Of a stretch of 15,793 nucleotides of DNA, positions 1 through 6,735 are shown piece after piece. Below the pieces are notes generated by a model that made no database searches, had not been told where the DNA came from, and saw only the letters and a program-made list of their open reading frames with translations. Position 1 is the first letter of the stretch. Each line of letters starts with the position of its first letter. The translations under genes were made by a program, and so were the position numbers. The DNA comes from an uncultured Clostridia bacterium (lineage in GTDB: Bacteria > Bacillota > Clostridia > Lachnospirales > CAG-274), in assembly GCA_947629215.1 (NCBI GenBank), contig CANRCU010000021.1, positions 1-15,793 on the forward strand. Reading direction: 5' to 3'.

Positions 1-134
1 TACTGCACAAATATAATCTTCCGGTAATTTTTTTTGCCGCGCCGCAGTACGAAATCTTCCTTATTGATATCCTCCGGTGAATAGTAGGTGGAGATATCGC
101 CCATCTTTTCACCGTTGACGGAAACGCCGAAGAC
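1..134 (-). pseudogene. tyrS: 3' fragment of a tyrosyl-tRNA synthetase gene
   Basis: Read on the minus strand from about 134 down to the edge, the translation contains VSVNGEKMGD and, 13 residues on, DFVLRRGKKNY. This matches the C-terminal S4 RNA-binding domain of bacterial TyrRS; the E. coli protein ends with INGEKQSD and LLRRGKKNY. Only about 45 codons are recognisable. Upstream of the Val-Asn-Gly-Glu-Lys segment the expected helix is replaced by unrelated residues, and a terminator and tspO follow, so no complete gene can exist here. The last bases at the edge (TA on the minus strand) could begin the normal stop codon. About 28 of 45 third positions are G or C and isoleucine is mostly ATC, unlike the ATA-rich neighbours, so foreign origin or an assembly join is possible. 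The family call is from recalled motifs, not from a search. Confidence 0.6.
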
Positions 135-178
135 GGCGCAGAAATAAGCTAAAGTTATTTTTATTACAATTTTTCGAT

Positions 179-215
179 AAAACTCCCGCTGTTACAGAAA
201 CAACGGGAGTTTTTA
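179..215. terminator. bidirectional intrinsic terminator after tspO
   Basis: AAAACTCCCG (179-188) pairs with CGGGAGTTTT (204-213). After one C-A mismatch the stem continues with TGTT/AACA, leaving a 5-base loop. A T run follows on the plus strand (210-214), and four Ts follow the hairpin on the minus strand. It sits 21 bases past the tspO stop, so it most likely ends tspO transcription. It could also stop plus-strand transcripts entering from the left. Confidence 0.8.
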
Positions 216-235
216 TCTTCAAAACATAACTCATA

Positions 236-697
236 TCAATACATCATCGCAACGGCAAGGTTAAGATACAAGGCAAAGCCAGCCCACAACAGATAAGGCA
301 GCATAAGGCAGGCAGCCTTTTTTGAAATATCCCAAAAAGCCTTTATTGTCCACAATATACATATCCATAATAGCACAAGCCATGCAAAAGAAAAAATATA
401 CCATCCTAAACCGAAAAAAAATATCGGCCACAAAAAATTCAGCACAAGTTGGATCGCATAGAATTTTAATGCGCTTGCAGATGTATTTTCCGATAAAGCT
501 ATAATATAAGACGCAATGCCCATCATAATATACAGCAGCGTCCACACAATGGGGAATACTATCATCGGCGGTGTCAGCGGCGGTTTTTCAAGCATTGCAA
601 AACGTTCCATACCGCCTTTTGTTATCAATGCGGACAAACCGCCTACGGCAAGCGGTATCGCTATGCTTATAATAAGGTCTTTCGTTTTGGCTGTCAT
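236..697 (-). CDS. tspO: TspO/MBR family membrane protein
   Basis: Homologue of the translocator protein/tryptophan-rich sensory protein family, integral membrane proteins that bind porphyrins and related hydrophobic ligands. The 153-residue length and five hydrophobic segments fit the family. Visible hallmarks are the PPLTPP loop after helix 1 (residues 39-44), a Trp-rich helix 2 (Trp52), NFLWP at 87-91 and the final LMLPYLLWAGFALYLN helix (131-146). The start is supported by AGAGGTGAT just upstream. A TATAAT-like -10 (740-745, minus strand) lies in the gap shared with the divergent metY, but no good -35 is seen. The gene is monocistronic, with its own terminator. Its physiological ligand in Clostridia is not known to me; tetrapyrrole sensing or degradation is inference from the family. 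Confidence 0.9.
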   Translation of the reverse strand: MTAKTKDLIISIAIPLAVGGLSALITKGGMERFAMLEKPPLTPPMIVFPIVWTLLYIMMGIASYIIALSENTSASALKFYAIQLVLNFLWPIFFFGLGWYIFSFAWLVLLWICILWTIKAFWDISKKAACLMLPYLLWAGFALYLNLAVAMMY

Positions 698-769
698 ATA
701 TATATCACCTCTTGTTATTATATGCGGCTGAAATAAGATATTATACCGTTTATCCTCTCCCGATTTTTA

Positions 770-798
770 TTGACAAGGCAAAGGAAAAATTTTATAAT
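770..798 (+). promoter_or_regulatory. sigma-A promoter of metY
   Basis: TTGACA (770-775), a 17-base spacer and TATAAT (793-798) match the consensus at every position. The predicted start of transcription is near 805, giving a leader of about 50 bases. That is too short for an S-box or T-box riboswitch. The leader contains TGCGCA twice (813-818 and 827-832), which can pair into a small hairpin. Confidence 0.9.
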
Positions 799-853
799 TA
801 AGGTATAAAATCTGCGCAGCAAATATTGCGCACCCTAAAACAAGGAGGAAAAT

Positions 854-2137
854 ATGAGCAATTATAAGATAAACACAAAATGTGTACAAAGCGGATATAC
901 CCCGAAAAACGGTGAACCAAGGCAGATACCCATAATACAGTCCACTACCTTCAAATATGATACCAGTGAAGATATGGGCAAACTTTTTGACCTTGAAGCA
1001 AGCGGATATTTTTATACAAGGCTCCAAAACCCCACCAACGACTATGTTGCGGCAAAAATAGCCGAACTTGAAGGCGGTACGGCTGCAATGCTCACATCTT
1101 CGGGGCAGGCTGCAAACTTTTTTGCCCTTTTCAATATCTGCAACTGCGGTGATCACATTGTTTCGTCATCGTCGATATACGGCGGTACGTTCAACCTTAT
1201 AAGTGTTACAATGGCAAAAATGGGTATAGATGTGACCTTTGTTGCACCCGATTGTTCCGAAGAAGAGCTTAACAATGCTTTTAAAGAAAATACAAAGGCT
1301 GTTTTCGGTGAAACAGTGGCAAATCCCGCGCTTACAGTGCTTGATATAGAAAAATTCGCATCCGCAGCTCATGCCCACGGTGTGCCTCTTATTGTCGACA
1401 ACACCTTCCCCACCCCCGTTAACTGCCGTCCGATAGAATGGGGTGCTGATATTGTGACACATTCCACCACAAAATATATGGACGGTCACGGCGCAGCAGT
1501 CGGCGGAGCTATCGTTGACAGCGGAAACTTTGACTGGATGAAATATGCCGATAAATTCCCGGGGCTTTGCACACCCGACGATTCGTATCACGGCATAACC
1601 TATGCAGAAAAATTTGGCAAAGAAGGCGCATTTATTACAAAATGCACCGCTCAGCTCATGAGGGATCTCGGCTGCATACAGTCGCCCCAGCACGCTTTTA
1701 TACTTAACCTTGGGCTTGAATCTCTGCATGTAAGAATGGCGCGCCATATCGAGAACGGACAGGCTGTTGCGGAATTTCTGGAAAGCTGCCCCGAAGTCAG
1801 CTATGTAGTATATCCCGGTCTTAAAAGCGGAAAATTTTATGATATTGCGCAAAAATATATGCCGAACGGCAGCTGTGGTGTAGTATCTTTTGAGTTAAAA
1901 GGCGGCAGAGAAGCAGCCGAAAAATTTATGAAAAATCTGAAACTTGCCGCCATAGAAACCCATGTTGCGGATGCAAGAACGTGTTGCCTTAATCCTGCCA
2001 CTTCAACTCACAGGCAGATGAACGACGAACAACTCAAAGAAGCAGGCGTTCCCGCAGGTCTTGTCAGAATGTCCTGCGGTCTTGAAGATAAAGAGGACCT
2101 TATAAACGACCTTAAACAGGCGCTTGCCGCTATATGA
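854..2137 (+). CDS. metY: O-acetylhomoserine aminocarboxypropyltransferase (sulfhydrylase)
   Basis: PLP-dependent enzyme of the Cys/Met metabolism (gamma) family. MetY makes homocysteine from O-acetylhomoserine and sulfide in the cytoplasm, the direct sulfhydrylation route to methionine. At 427 residues it has the MetY length, longer than the roughly 380-400 of MetB/MetC or methionine gamma-lyase, because of the insert around residues 236-270. Visible active-site features: YTRLQNPT (54-61), the phosphate-binding SSGQA (82-86), Tyr109, Asp182 for the pyridine nitrogen, the Schiff-base Lys207 in HSTTKYMDGHG, and carboxylate-binding Arg405 in VRMSCGLED. AAGGAGG lies 5 bases before the ATG. No sulfur-responsive leader is seen, so any control would be by a repressor or the promoter alone. 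Methionine gamma-lyase is the main alternative; length and insert favour MetY. Confidence 0.9.
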   Translation: MSNYKINTKCVQSGYTPKNGEPRQIPIIQSTTFKYDTSEDMGKLFDLEASGYFYTRLQNPTNDYVAAKIAELEGGTAAMLTSSGQAANFFALFNICNCGDHIVSSSSIYGGTFNLISVTMAKMGIDVTFVAPDCSEEELNNAFKENTKAVFGETVANPALTVLDIEKFASAAHAHGVPLIVDNTFPTPVNCRPIEWGADIVTHSTTKYMDGHGAAVGGAIVDSGNFDWMKYADKFPGLCTPDDSYHGITYAEKFGKEGAFITKCTAQLMRDLGCIQSPQHAFILNLGLESLHVRMARHIENGQAVAEFLESCPEVSYVVYPGLKSGKFYDIAQKYMPNGSCGVVSFELKGGREAAEKFMKNLKLAAIETHVADARTCCLNPATSTHRQMNDEQLKEAGVPAGLVRMSCGLEDKEDLINDLKQALAAI

Positions 2138-2198
2138 TAAAACATTAACAAAAAAGCGGCTCTTTATCAAATAATGTAGTTCCGGCAATCACCGAAAG

Positions 2199-2239
2199 TT
2201 TCACAAGCGGCGTAAATATCTTTTGCGCTGCTTGTGAAA
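2199..2239 (+). repeat. strong hairpin downstream of metY
   Basis: TTTCACAAGC (2199-2208) and GCTTGTGAAA (2230-2239) are perfect complements. The stem extends through a G-T pair and GCG/CGC, giving about 14 pairs with a 13-base loop. It lies 61 bases past the metY stop but has no T run on either strand, so it is not a standard terminator. It may protect the metY 3' end or belong to a structured RNA. Confidence 0.7.
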
Positions 2240-2291
2240 TATTCCCCATTACAGGTAGGGAAACTATTGTAGTTCAAGTGCAATAACCTTT

Positions 2292-2321
2292 ATTTGTAAA
2301 ACATATGTGCATTTTACAAAT
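2292..2321. repeat. 10-bp inverted repeat before the riboswitch
   Basis: ATTTGTAAAA (2292-2301) and TTTTACAAAT (2312-2321) are perfect inverted repeats around a 10-base centre that overlaps the palindrome ACATATGT (2301-2308). The element sits just upstream of the aptamer, where the promoter of the riboswitch transcript must lie. An operator for a dimeric regulator is plausible. A weak -10 (TTTAAT, 2321-2326) overlaps its right end, but I see no convincing -35. Confidence 0.5.
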
Positions 2322-2337
2322 TTAATTCAAATAAAAT

Positions 2338-2414
2338 AATTTTGGCAAACTTGTCGAAAGGCAAAGGCGCAAAGTGTACGGTCTACGGAGTAAGCTATGA
2401 TTACATAACCGCAT
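2338..2414 (+). promoter_or_regulatory. cyclic di-GMP-I (GEMM-I) riboswitch aptamer
   Basis: The conserved GGCAAAC ... GAAA ... CGCAAAG ... AACCG layout of GEMM-I RNAs is present. In the first hairpin, 2350-2355 pairs with 2360-2366 (one bulged A) around a GAAA tetraloop (2356-2359). The second stem closes through TGTA (2375-2378) with TACA (2402-2405), where many clostridial examples have GCTA with TAGC, i.e. a compensatory change. By alignment to Vc2 numbering, G20 is 2345, A47 is 2372 and C92 is 2409. G at position 20 favours c-di-GMP over the cGAMP-binding variant, which has A there. One departure is GGCGC instead of GACGC before the AAAG. The aptamer precedes a terminator and then a gene for a putative exported protein, a common target of c-di-GMP riboswitches. 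Confidence 0.88.
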
Positions 2415-2451
2415 TTTAAACTGTTTATAGTTTTGATGCGGTTTGTTTTTT
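2407..2451 (+). terminator. riboswitch expression-platform terminator
   Basis: AACCGCAT (2407-2414) pairs with ATGCGGTT (2436-2443), and AAACT (2418-2422) pairs with AGTTT (2429-2433) inside it. TTGTTTTTT follows. The left arm includes the aptamer's 3' conserved bases (C92 equivalent at 2409), so aptamer folding and terminator folding compete. Ligand binding should therefore prevent termination (ON switch). This direction is inferred from the overlap. Confidence 0.88.
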
Positions 2452-2545
2452 GCTGAGAGAGCAGGCAGTTAATACTATATCATACACAAGTGTTTAAAAA
2501 ATAAAACAAGGAGATATTATTAAAATTAGTAGAAGGTTTTAGAAA

Positions 2546-2713
2546 ATGAAGTTTAAAAAAGTTTTAAGCCTGTTTATAACGGCAGTTTTACTCTCATCAA
2601 GTATGTCGTTAAAGGTATTTGCAGTGGAAAGTATCGGATTTGCAAAATCGTTTTATGTAACAGGCTCTGCCGAATTTGTTTCAGAATGTGAAATAACATG
2701 CAAAAAAAAGTAA
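2546..2713 (+). CDS. small putative exported protein under c-di-GMP riboswitch control
   Basis: A 55-residue ORF, MKFKKVLSLF to CEITCKKK, is the first gene after the riboswitch terminator. It has a clear Sec signal peptide: Lys-rich start, hydrophobic residues 6-20, and a likely cleavage after VFA at residue 26. The predicted mature part is only about 29 residues, with two cysteines (48 and 52). A weak site AGAAGG lies 9 bases before the ATG. A better AAGGAG near 2507 leads only to a few codons ending in TAG. The next ATG overlaps its 3' end by 16 bases. It ends in an A8 tract (2702-2709); one extra A would fuse it in frame with the next ORF, so it could be a truncated longer gene. I do not recognise the family. 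Confidence 0.55.
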   Translation: MKFKKVLSLFITAVLLSSSMSLKVFAVESIGFAKSFYVTGSAEFVSECEITCKKK

Positions 2714-3053
2714 TTTTAACTGTTGTTTTATAGTCATTTGCTTTTATATATTGGTTTGTTTTTATTCATAAAGCAGATTTGGGTCTTTATCCGTACAAAG
2801 ATTTTTTAAACTTTAAGAAAGATATATTTTTGAACGAATTTAATATGCAGCCCAACGATAATATTGAAATTGTGCAGTTATATGCACCAAAAGAAGGGAC
2901 AAGCTATCTGACGCTTTGCTATTACAGCAATATTGAAGATATTTGAGTATGTATTCCGAAAAAAGCAGACGTGAAATAACCGATGATTTATTTTAGCAGA
3001 GCAGATCGCAAAGAAAAGCAGAGAACTCGAAGAACAAATATATTATTTGCCGC
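2698..3053 (+). pseudogene. decayed membrane-anchored protein gene downstream of the riboswitch
   Basis: From ATG 2698 the reading MQKKVILTVVL meets TAG at 2731-2733. It then continues as SFAFIYWFVFIHK, completing a transmembrane anchor, with a soluble part to YYSNIEDI and a TGA at 2944. Coding character continues in a second frame (about 2945-2993: MYSEKSRREITDDLF) and then a third (about 2993-3053: LAEQIAKKSRELEEQIYYLP, a heptad-like coiled-coil pattern). This fits one old gene with a nonsense codon and two small indels. No Shine-Dalgarno site precedes the ATG, so it would have relied on coupling to the upstream ORF. The right boundary is uncertain because the trace runs into the hairpin and yhbY. 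I do not recognise the family; amber readthrough is less likely given the frameshifts. Confidence 0.5.
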
Positions 3054-3080
3054 TCGGTGGGAGCCTGTATCTCCCACCGA
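3054..3080. terminator. 10-bp hairpin between the decayed gene and yhbY
   Basis: TCGGTGGGAG (3054-3063) pairs perfectly with CTCCCACCGA (3071-3080) around a 7-base loop. It lies 11 bases past the yhbY stop, so it probably ends the yhbY message. Neither strand has a proper T run after it, so termination may be weak or it may act mainly as a 3' stabiliser. Confidence 0.5.
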
Positions 3081-3091
3081 ATACAATAGGT

Positions 3092-3400
3092 TCACTTTTG
3101 GTTGCTTTCAGGCAAGTCCTCAAAAGCCGTTTTTTCTTTCGCCCGACGGAAAAGCACAAATTTTCTGCCTATGACCGCCACAACGTCCGAGCGTGTACGT
3201 TCCGCAATAATATTTGCAATATCACGTATCTCTTCAAAACAATTATCCAGCACCTTGCACTTTATAAGTTCACGCGCAGCAAGTGCTTCATTTGCGCTTT
3301 CGACTACCTCCGGGGCAGCACCGCCTTTCCCTACAATAACTACGGGATCAAGTTTAGTTGCATAAGCCCTGAGATATGCACGCTGTTTGCTTGTTAGCAT
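3092..3400 (-). CDS. yhbY: YhbY family (CRM domain) RNA-binding protein
   Basis: A 102-residue protein that is a single CRM domain, the fold found in YhbY and plant organelle splicing factors. Bacterial YhbY associates with pre-50S ribosomal particles, so a role in large-subunit assembly is likely. Visible features are the N-terminal LTSKQRAYLRAYA helix, the conserved VGKGG loop (residues 23-27), the NEALAARELIKCKVL segment and the C-terminal IGRKFVLFRR strand. AAGGAG lies 7 bases before the ATG. It has its own promoter and is divergent from tsaD. In many Firmicutes yhbY sits near obgE or nadD; here it is a lone gene. Confidence 0.92.
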   Translation of the reverse strand: MLTSKQRAYLRAYATKLDPVVIVGKGGAAPEVVESANEALAARELIKCKVLDNCFEEIRDIANIIAERTRSDVVAVIGRKFVLFRRAKEKTAFEDLPESNQK

Positions 3401-3465
3401 ATTTTTTCTCCTTTACTTCAATAATATTCGTACCGATCGTTTTCCGTAAAATCTATACATATTTT

Positions 3466-3494
3466 ATTATACTTCTTTACAAGGAAAAATTCAA
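3466..3494 (-). promoter_or_regulatory. sigma-A promoter of yhbY
   Basis: On the minus strand TTGAAT (3494-3489), a 17-base spacer and TATAAT (3471-3466) form a strong promoter. It points at yhbY with a leader of about 60 bases. Confidence 0.75.
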
Positions 3495-3554
3495 CATTAA
3501 TTTTCCGTATTTTGTTTTTGAATATGGAATTATAAATGCATTTTCTTGACTTTT

Positions 3555-3585
3555 TTGACATTAAAGTGTATCATTATATTATAAT
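3555..3585 (+). promoter_or_regulatory. probable promoter of the tsaD-dnaD-dnaC operon
   Basis: TTGACA (3555-3560) and TATAAT (3580-3585) are separated by 19 bases, slightly long for sigma-A. The start of transcription would fall near the palindrome AGGGGTTCCCCT (3595-3606), which could form a 5' stem or serve as a small operator. Confidence 0.65.
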
Positions 3586-3639
3586 ACCAAAAACAGGGGT
3601 TCCCCTTATATGGAACAGTTTTTCAAAAAGGTGATTTTA

Positions 3640-4686
3640 ATGAACGATGTAAATATACTTTCAATAGAATCCTCATGTGACGAGACCGCAGCCGCAGTCG
3701 TCCGCAATGGCAGGCAGGTATTATCCAACGTAATATCGTCACAGATAGAAACGCACAAACTTTTTGGCGGTGTTGTGCCGGAGATAGCAAGCCGATGTCA
3801 CATACTTGCAATAGACAATGTGGTATCACAGGCGCTTGAAGATGCAAAAATGACATTTAACGATATAACTGCTGTTGCCGTCACCTGCGGTCCCGGTCTT
3901 GTCGGTGCGCTGCTTGTAGGCATCTCTCACGCCAAAGCGCTTGCATTTGCGCTTAACAAACCGCTTATCCCCGTACATCATATAGAAGGTCATATAGCGG
4001 CAAACTATATAGAAGACCCCGAATGGGAACCGCCGTTCATCTGTATGGTCGTCAGCGGCGGACATACTCATCTTGTACATATAAAAGATTACAGCGAGTT
4101 TGATATACTTGGCAGAACACGCGACGACGCAGCCGGCGAGGCATATGACAAAGTAGCGCGTGTACTCGGTCTGCCCTACCCCGGCGGTCCGCGTATTGAC
4201 AAACTTTCGCTCGAAGGCGACCCAAACGCTATAAAGTTTCCGAGAGTAACTCTTGAAAATGGCAGTTACGATTTCAGTTTCAGCGGCCTTAAATCGGCTG
4301 TACTGAATTATATAAACAAAGCCTCCATGAAGGGCGAACAAATAAACAATGCCGATGTTGCCGCCTCTTTTCAGCAAGCTGTTATAGATGTTCTTGTACA
4401 AAAAGCAATTCTTGCCTGTAAGGAATACAACAGCAAAAAATTTGCGCTTGCGGGCGGTGTTTCCGCAAACAAGCATCTGCGCGCGGCAATGCAGGCGGCG
4501 TGTGACGAAAACGGTATAACATTTCGTGTACCCGCGCCGATACTCTGCACCGACAATGCGGCTATGATCGGCTGTGCCGGCTACTACGAATATTTAAAAG
4601 GAAATTTTGGAAGTATGTATCTTAACGCCTATCCGGGCTTGAAATTAGGAGAAAAAATAAATGAGCAGTATCAACTTCAGCCTTAA
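3640..4686 (+). CDS. tsaD: tRNA N6-adenosine threonylcarbamoyltransferase
   Basis: TsaD (YgjD/Kae1 family) transfers threonylcarbamoyl from TC-AMP to A37 of ANN-decoding tRNAs, working with TsaB and TsaE in the cytoplasm. The protein opens with ILSIESSCDETAAAVV, the family's N-terminal ATPase-fold signature. It has the metal-binding HHIEGH (His114 and His118), VVSGGHTHLV, the FSFSGLKSAV segment, AGGVSANKHLR and a C-terminal CTDNAAMIG motif. I chose ATG 3640 (348 residues) rather than 3610 because AAGGTG lies 6 bases upstream and the family starts close to this residue; the longer start has no good ribosome site. The 3' end overlaps dnaD by 26 bases and carries the dnaD ribosome site. It is first in a three-gene operon. 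Confidence 0.95.
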   Translation: MNDVNILSIESSCDETAAAVVRNGRQVLSNVISSQIETHKLFGGVVPEIASRCHILAIDNVVSQALEDAKMTFNDITAVAVTCGPGLVGALLVGISHAKALAFALNKPLIPVHHIEGHIAANYIEDPEWEPPFICMVVSGGHTHLVHIKDYSEFDILGRTRDDAAGEAYDKVARVLGLPYPGGPRIDKLSLEGDPNAIKFPRVTLENGSYDFSFSGLKSAVLNYINKASMKGEQINNADVAASFQQAVIDVLVQKAILACKEYNSKKFALAGGVSANKHLRAAMQAACDENGITFRVPAPILCTDNAAMIGCAGYYEYLKGNFGSMYLNAYPGLKLGEKINEQYQLQP

Positions 4687-5680
4687 CTGGGCTATGACCC
4701 CCATAAGCAGCATTTTTATAGAAGAATATATGACAATGCCCAATTACCCCGTTTATTCGCTTGTATACATATACGCGCTTAAAAAAGCGGTCTCGGGCGA
4801 GGCGCTCACAAACGAAAGTATAGCCGAGCATTTCCAAATCATGGAATCCGAAGTAACAAAGATATGGAAATATTGGGAAACGGCAGGTCTTATAAAATTG
4901 AGAACATCGGGGGATCAGCTCAATATAGAGTTTCTGACACCAAACAGCAAGCTCATAAAACCTGCCATGCAGCAAACGACCGAAGTACCTAAACTAAGAC
5001 GTGAAAACAAGCCTGTTTATAACCCCGAAGATATACGCAAACTAAGCGAACAGGATGACGAGCTTTCGGGCTTGCTTGCCGCAGCTCAGACGCTGCTCAA
5101 CAAACCGTTAAGCTTAAACGACGTAAACACCATTGTTGGTTTTTGTGACAAAAGCTATCTTGGGCTGCCGTCTGAGGTCATATATGTACTGTTAAGTTAC
5201 TGCGGCAGCCATAACAAGGGCATACGCTATATGGAAAAGGTCGCTCTCGACTGGTTTGACAAGGGCATAAACGACCAGGATTCGGCTGAGGACTACCTGA
5301 ATATGTTTCTGAACGAATATAAAAAGATAATGCGTTATTACGGCATATCCGACCGTTCGCCGAGCGAAAGCGAACAAGCCTTTATGTCAAGCTGGGTGAA
5401 AAAGCTGAATATGCCGCTTGAAATAATCAAGGAAGCCTGCAAACGCACAATAGATAACACAGGCAAAGCAAGTTTCCCTTACACCAACACCATACTTAAC
5501 AACTGGTACAATGCGGGCGTAAAAAATATCGACGATATAAAATCTCTCGATGCAAAGCACAGCAGCACCAAACCTCAGCAGTCAACGACTAAAAAACAAA
5601 CTGCAAGGCCAAATTTTGACCAGCGTGAATACGACAAGGAAACACTTGAAAACGCTTTTAACAAACAAAGGAATAACTGA
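4661..5680 (+). CDS. dnaD: DnaD-domain replication initiation protein
   Basis: A 339-residue DnaD/DnaB-type primosomal protein that helps load the replicative helicase at origins and restart sites. Residues about 20-95 form the N-terminal winged-helix part (IAEHFQIMESEVTKIWKYWE, then AGLIKL). Two tandem DnaD-like helical domains follow. The first (about 130-205) includes LLNKPLSLNDVNTIVGF and ends VALDWFDKGI. The second (about 220-288) contains the family's YxxxIxxxW-type motif as SFPYTNTILNNW. A basic, low-complexity tail (about 300-339) probably binds DNA. AGGAG precedes the ATG by 9 bases and lies inside tsaD. The helicase-loader gene follows after one base, a partnership expected from the DnaD-DnaI pathway of Firmicutes. 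It does not end in a membrane-associated region like B. subtilis DnaB. Confidence 0.9.
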   Translation: MSSINFSLNWAMTPISSIFIEEYMTMPNYPVYSLVYIYALKKAVSGEALTNESIAEHFQIMESEVTKIWKYWETAGLIKLRTSGDQLNIEFLTPNSKLIKPAMQQTTEVPKLRRENKPVYNPEDIRKLSEQDDELSGLLAAAQTLLNKPLSLNDVNTIVGFCDKSYLGLPSEVIYVLLSYCGSHNKGIRYMEKVALDWFDKGINDQDSAEDYLNMFLNEYKKIMRYYGISDRSPSESEQAFMSSWVKKLNMPLEIIKEACKRTIDNTGKASFPYTNTILNNWYNAGVKNIDDIKSLDAKHSSTKPQQSTTKKQTARPNFDQREYDKETLENAFNKQRNN

Positions 5681-5681
5681 T

Positions 5682-6659
5682 ATGGCAACAATTGACGAAA
5701 TTTATAAAAATATTTCATTGACTTATGAAAAAATAAGGGATAAAAACGAATATATCACCCGTTCACGCAGATATGAGATAAATAAAAAGATACCGCGCAT
5801 AGCCGAGATAGAAAAAAAGATAACCGAAATAAACATGGATACGGTAAAACTTGCCTTGGAGCTTAAAAACAAAGCTGCGCTTGATGAAAAAATGGCTGAT
5901 TACACAAAAAAAATCGAAGCTCTTGTCAACGAAAAACAGGCTTTGCTAAAAAGCGGCGGTTACCCGCAGGATTATCTCGAACCGGTCTATACCTGCCGTA
6001 TCTGTAAGGATACGGGGGTAAACGGTTTTGAAAACTGCTCTTGTTTTCGCAAATATCTGACGGAAGAGATACACAGACTTTCGGGCATGAAAGAGATATT
6101 TGACAAAGAAAATCTCAATACCTTTGATTTGAATGTATATTCCAAAAGAAAATTTGAAGGAAAAGAGCTTTCGCCCTATGATAACGCAAAAAAGATACTT
6201 TCCGAGATCAGGCAAAAGCTGAAAACAGCAGACAGATCTCATCCGTGCAACTTTATATTTATGGGACAAACGGGTGTCGGAAAAACTTTCTTTTGCAACT
6301 GCGTGGCATCGGTGCTTATGAGCAAAGGTTTCACACTGCACTATACAAGCGCCTTTCAGCTTTTTAAAGACGCCTCAGACCACTATTTCAACAATACGTC
6401 GCCCGACAGTATGGACTCTATCTTAAACTGCGATGTGCTCGTTATTGACGACCTTGGCGCGGAAGTAATAAACAGTGTAACAAAATCCTGTTTTCTGGAT
6501 ATAATAGACCACAGGGTCAGAAACAGCAGCTCAACATTGATAACTACCAATCTCATGCCCGACAGGCTTTACAACACGTATGAAGAACGTATTTTCTCCC
6601 GTCTTGTGCAGCATTATCGGCAATACCTTCTTTACGGTAATGATATACGCATGGGATAA
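5682..6659 (+). CDS. dnaC: DnaC/DnaI-like AAA+ helicase loader
   Basis: A 325-residue ATPase that should deliver the replicative helicase to DNA together with the upstream DnaD protein. Residues 1-95 are a charged, probably coiled-coil helicase-binding region. A zinc-binding knuckle follows (Cys105, Cys108, Cys119, Cys121). The AAA+ core shows Walker A GQTGVGKT (195-202), Walker B VLVIDDLGAE (252-261), sensor-1 TTN (288-290) and the Arg-finger segment EERIFSR (301-307). ATG 5682 was chosen over an in-frame upstream ATG at 5550: it is one base after the dnaD stop, has AAAGGA 9 bases upstream, and the longer form would lie wholly within dnaD. The zinc site resembles DnaI, whose N-terminal domain binds zinc; symbols dnaC and dnaI are both used for this family. 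Confidence 0.92.
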   Translation: MATIDEIYKNISLTYEKIRDKNEYITRSRRYEINKKIPRIAEIEKKITEINMDTVKLALELKNKAALDEKMADYTKKIEALVNEKQALLKSGGYPQDYLEPVYTCRICKDTGVNGFENCSCFRKYLTEEIHRLSGMKEIFDKENLNTFDLNVYSKRKFEGKELSPYDNAKKILSEIRQKLKTADRSHPCNFIFMGQTGVGKTFFCNCVASVLMSKGFTLHYTSAFQLFKDASDHYFNNTSPDSMDSILNCDVLVIDDLGAEVINSVTKSCFLDIIDHRVRNSSSTLITTNLMPDRLYNTYEERIFSRLVQHYRQYLLYGNDIRMG

Positions 6660-6735
6660 CCCTGACATATTGTACATTTTCCCTCGTTTGGTTTGCTGCT
6701 TTTTTGTCTATTTTTTACATATTTATATTTTATGG

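Noticed and set aside
801..853. SAM or T-box riboswitch before metY
   Set aside because: The leader after the consensus promoter is only about 50 bases and contains just a TGCGCA repeat, too short for these elements.
767..1852. Long minus-strand open frames opposite metY (767-1156 and 1166-1852)
   Set aside because: They are antisense to a clear MetY with all active-site residues. Their translations are Cys/Phe/His-rich with no family pattern and no ribosome sites.
2731..2733. The TAG in the riboswitch operon's second ORF as a pyrrolysine or readthrough codon
   Set aside because: The same gene also shows two apparent frameshifts, and no pyrrolysine genes are in the window. Decay is the simpler reading.
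2983..3397. Plus-strand open frames at 2983-3174 and 3047-3397
   Set aside because: They mostly run antisense to yhbY. The left portion is better explained as the frameshifted tail of the decayed gene.
5550..5681. N-terminal extension of the DnaC-like loader starting at ATG 5550
   Set aside because: It lies wholly inside dnaD in another frame and has no ribosome site. ATG 5682 has AAAGGA and directly follows the dnaD stop.
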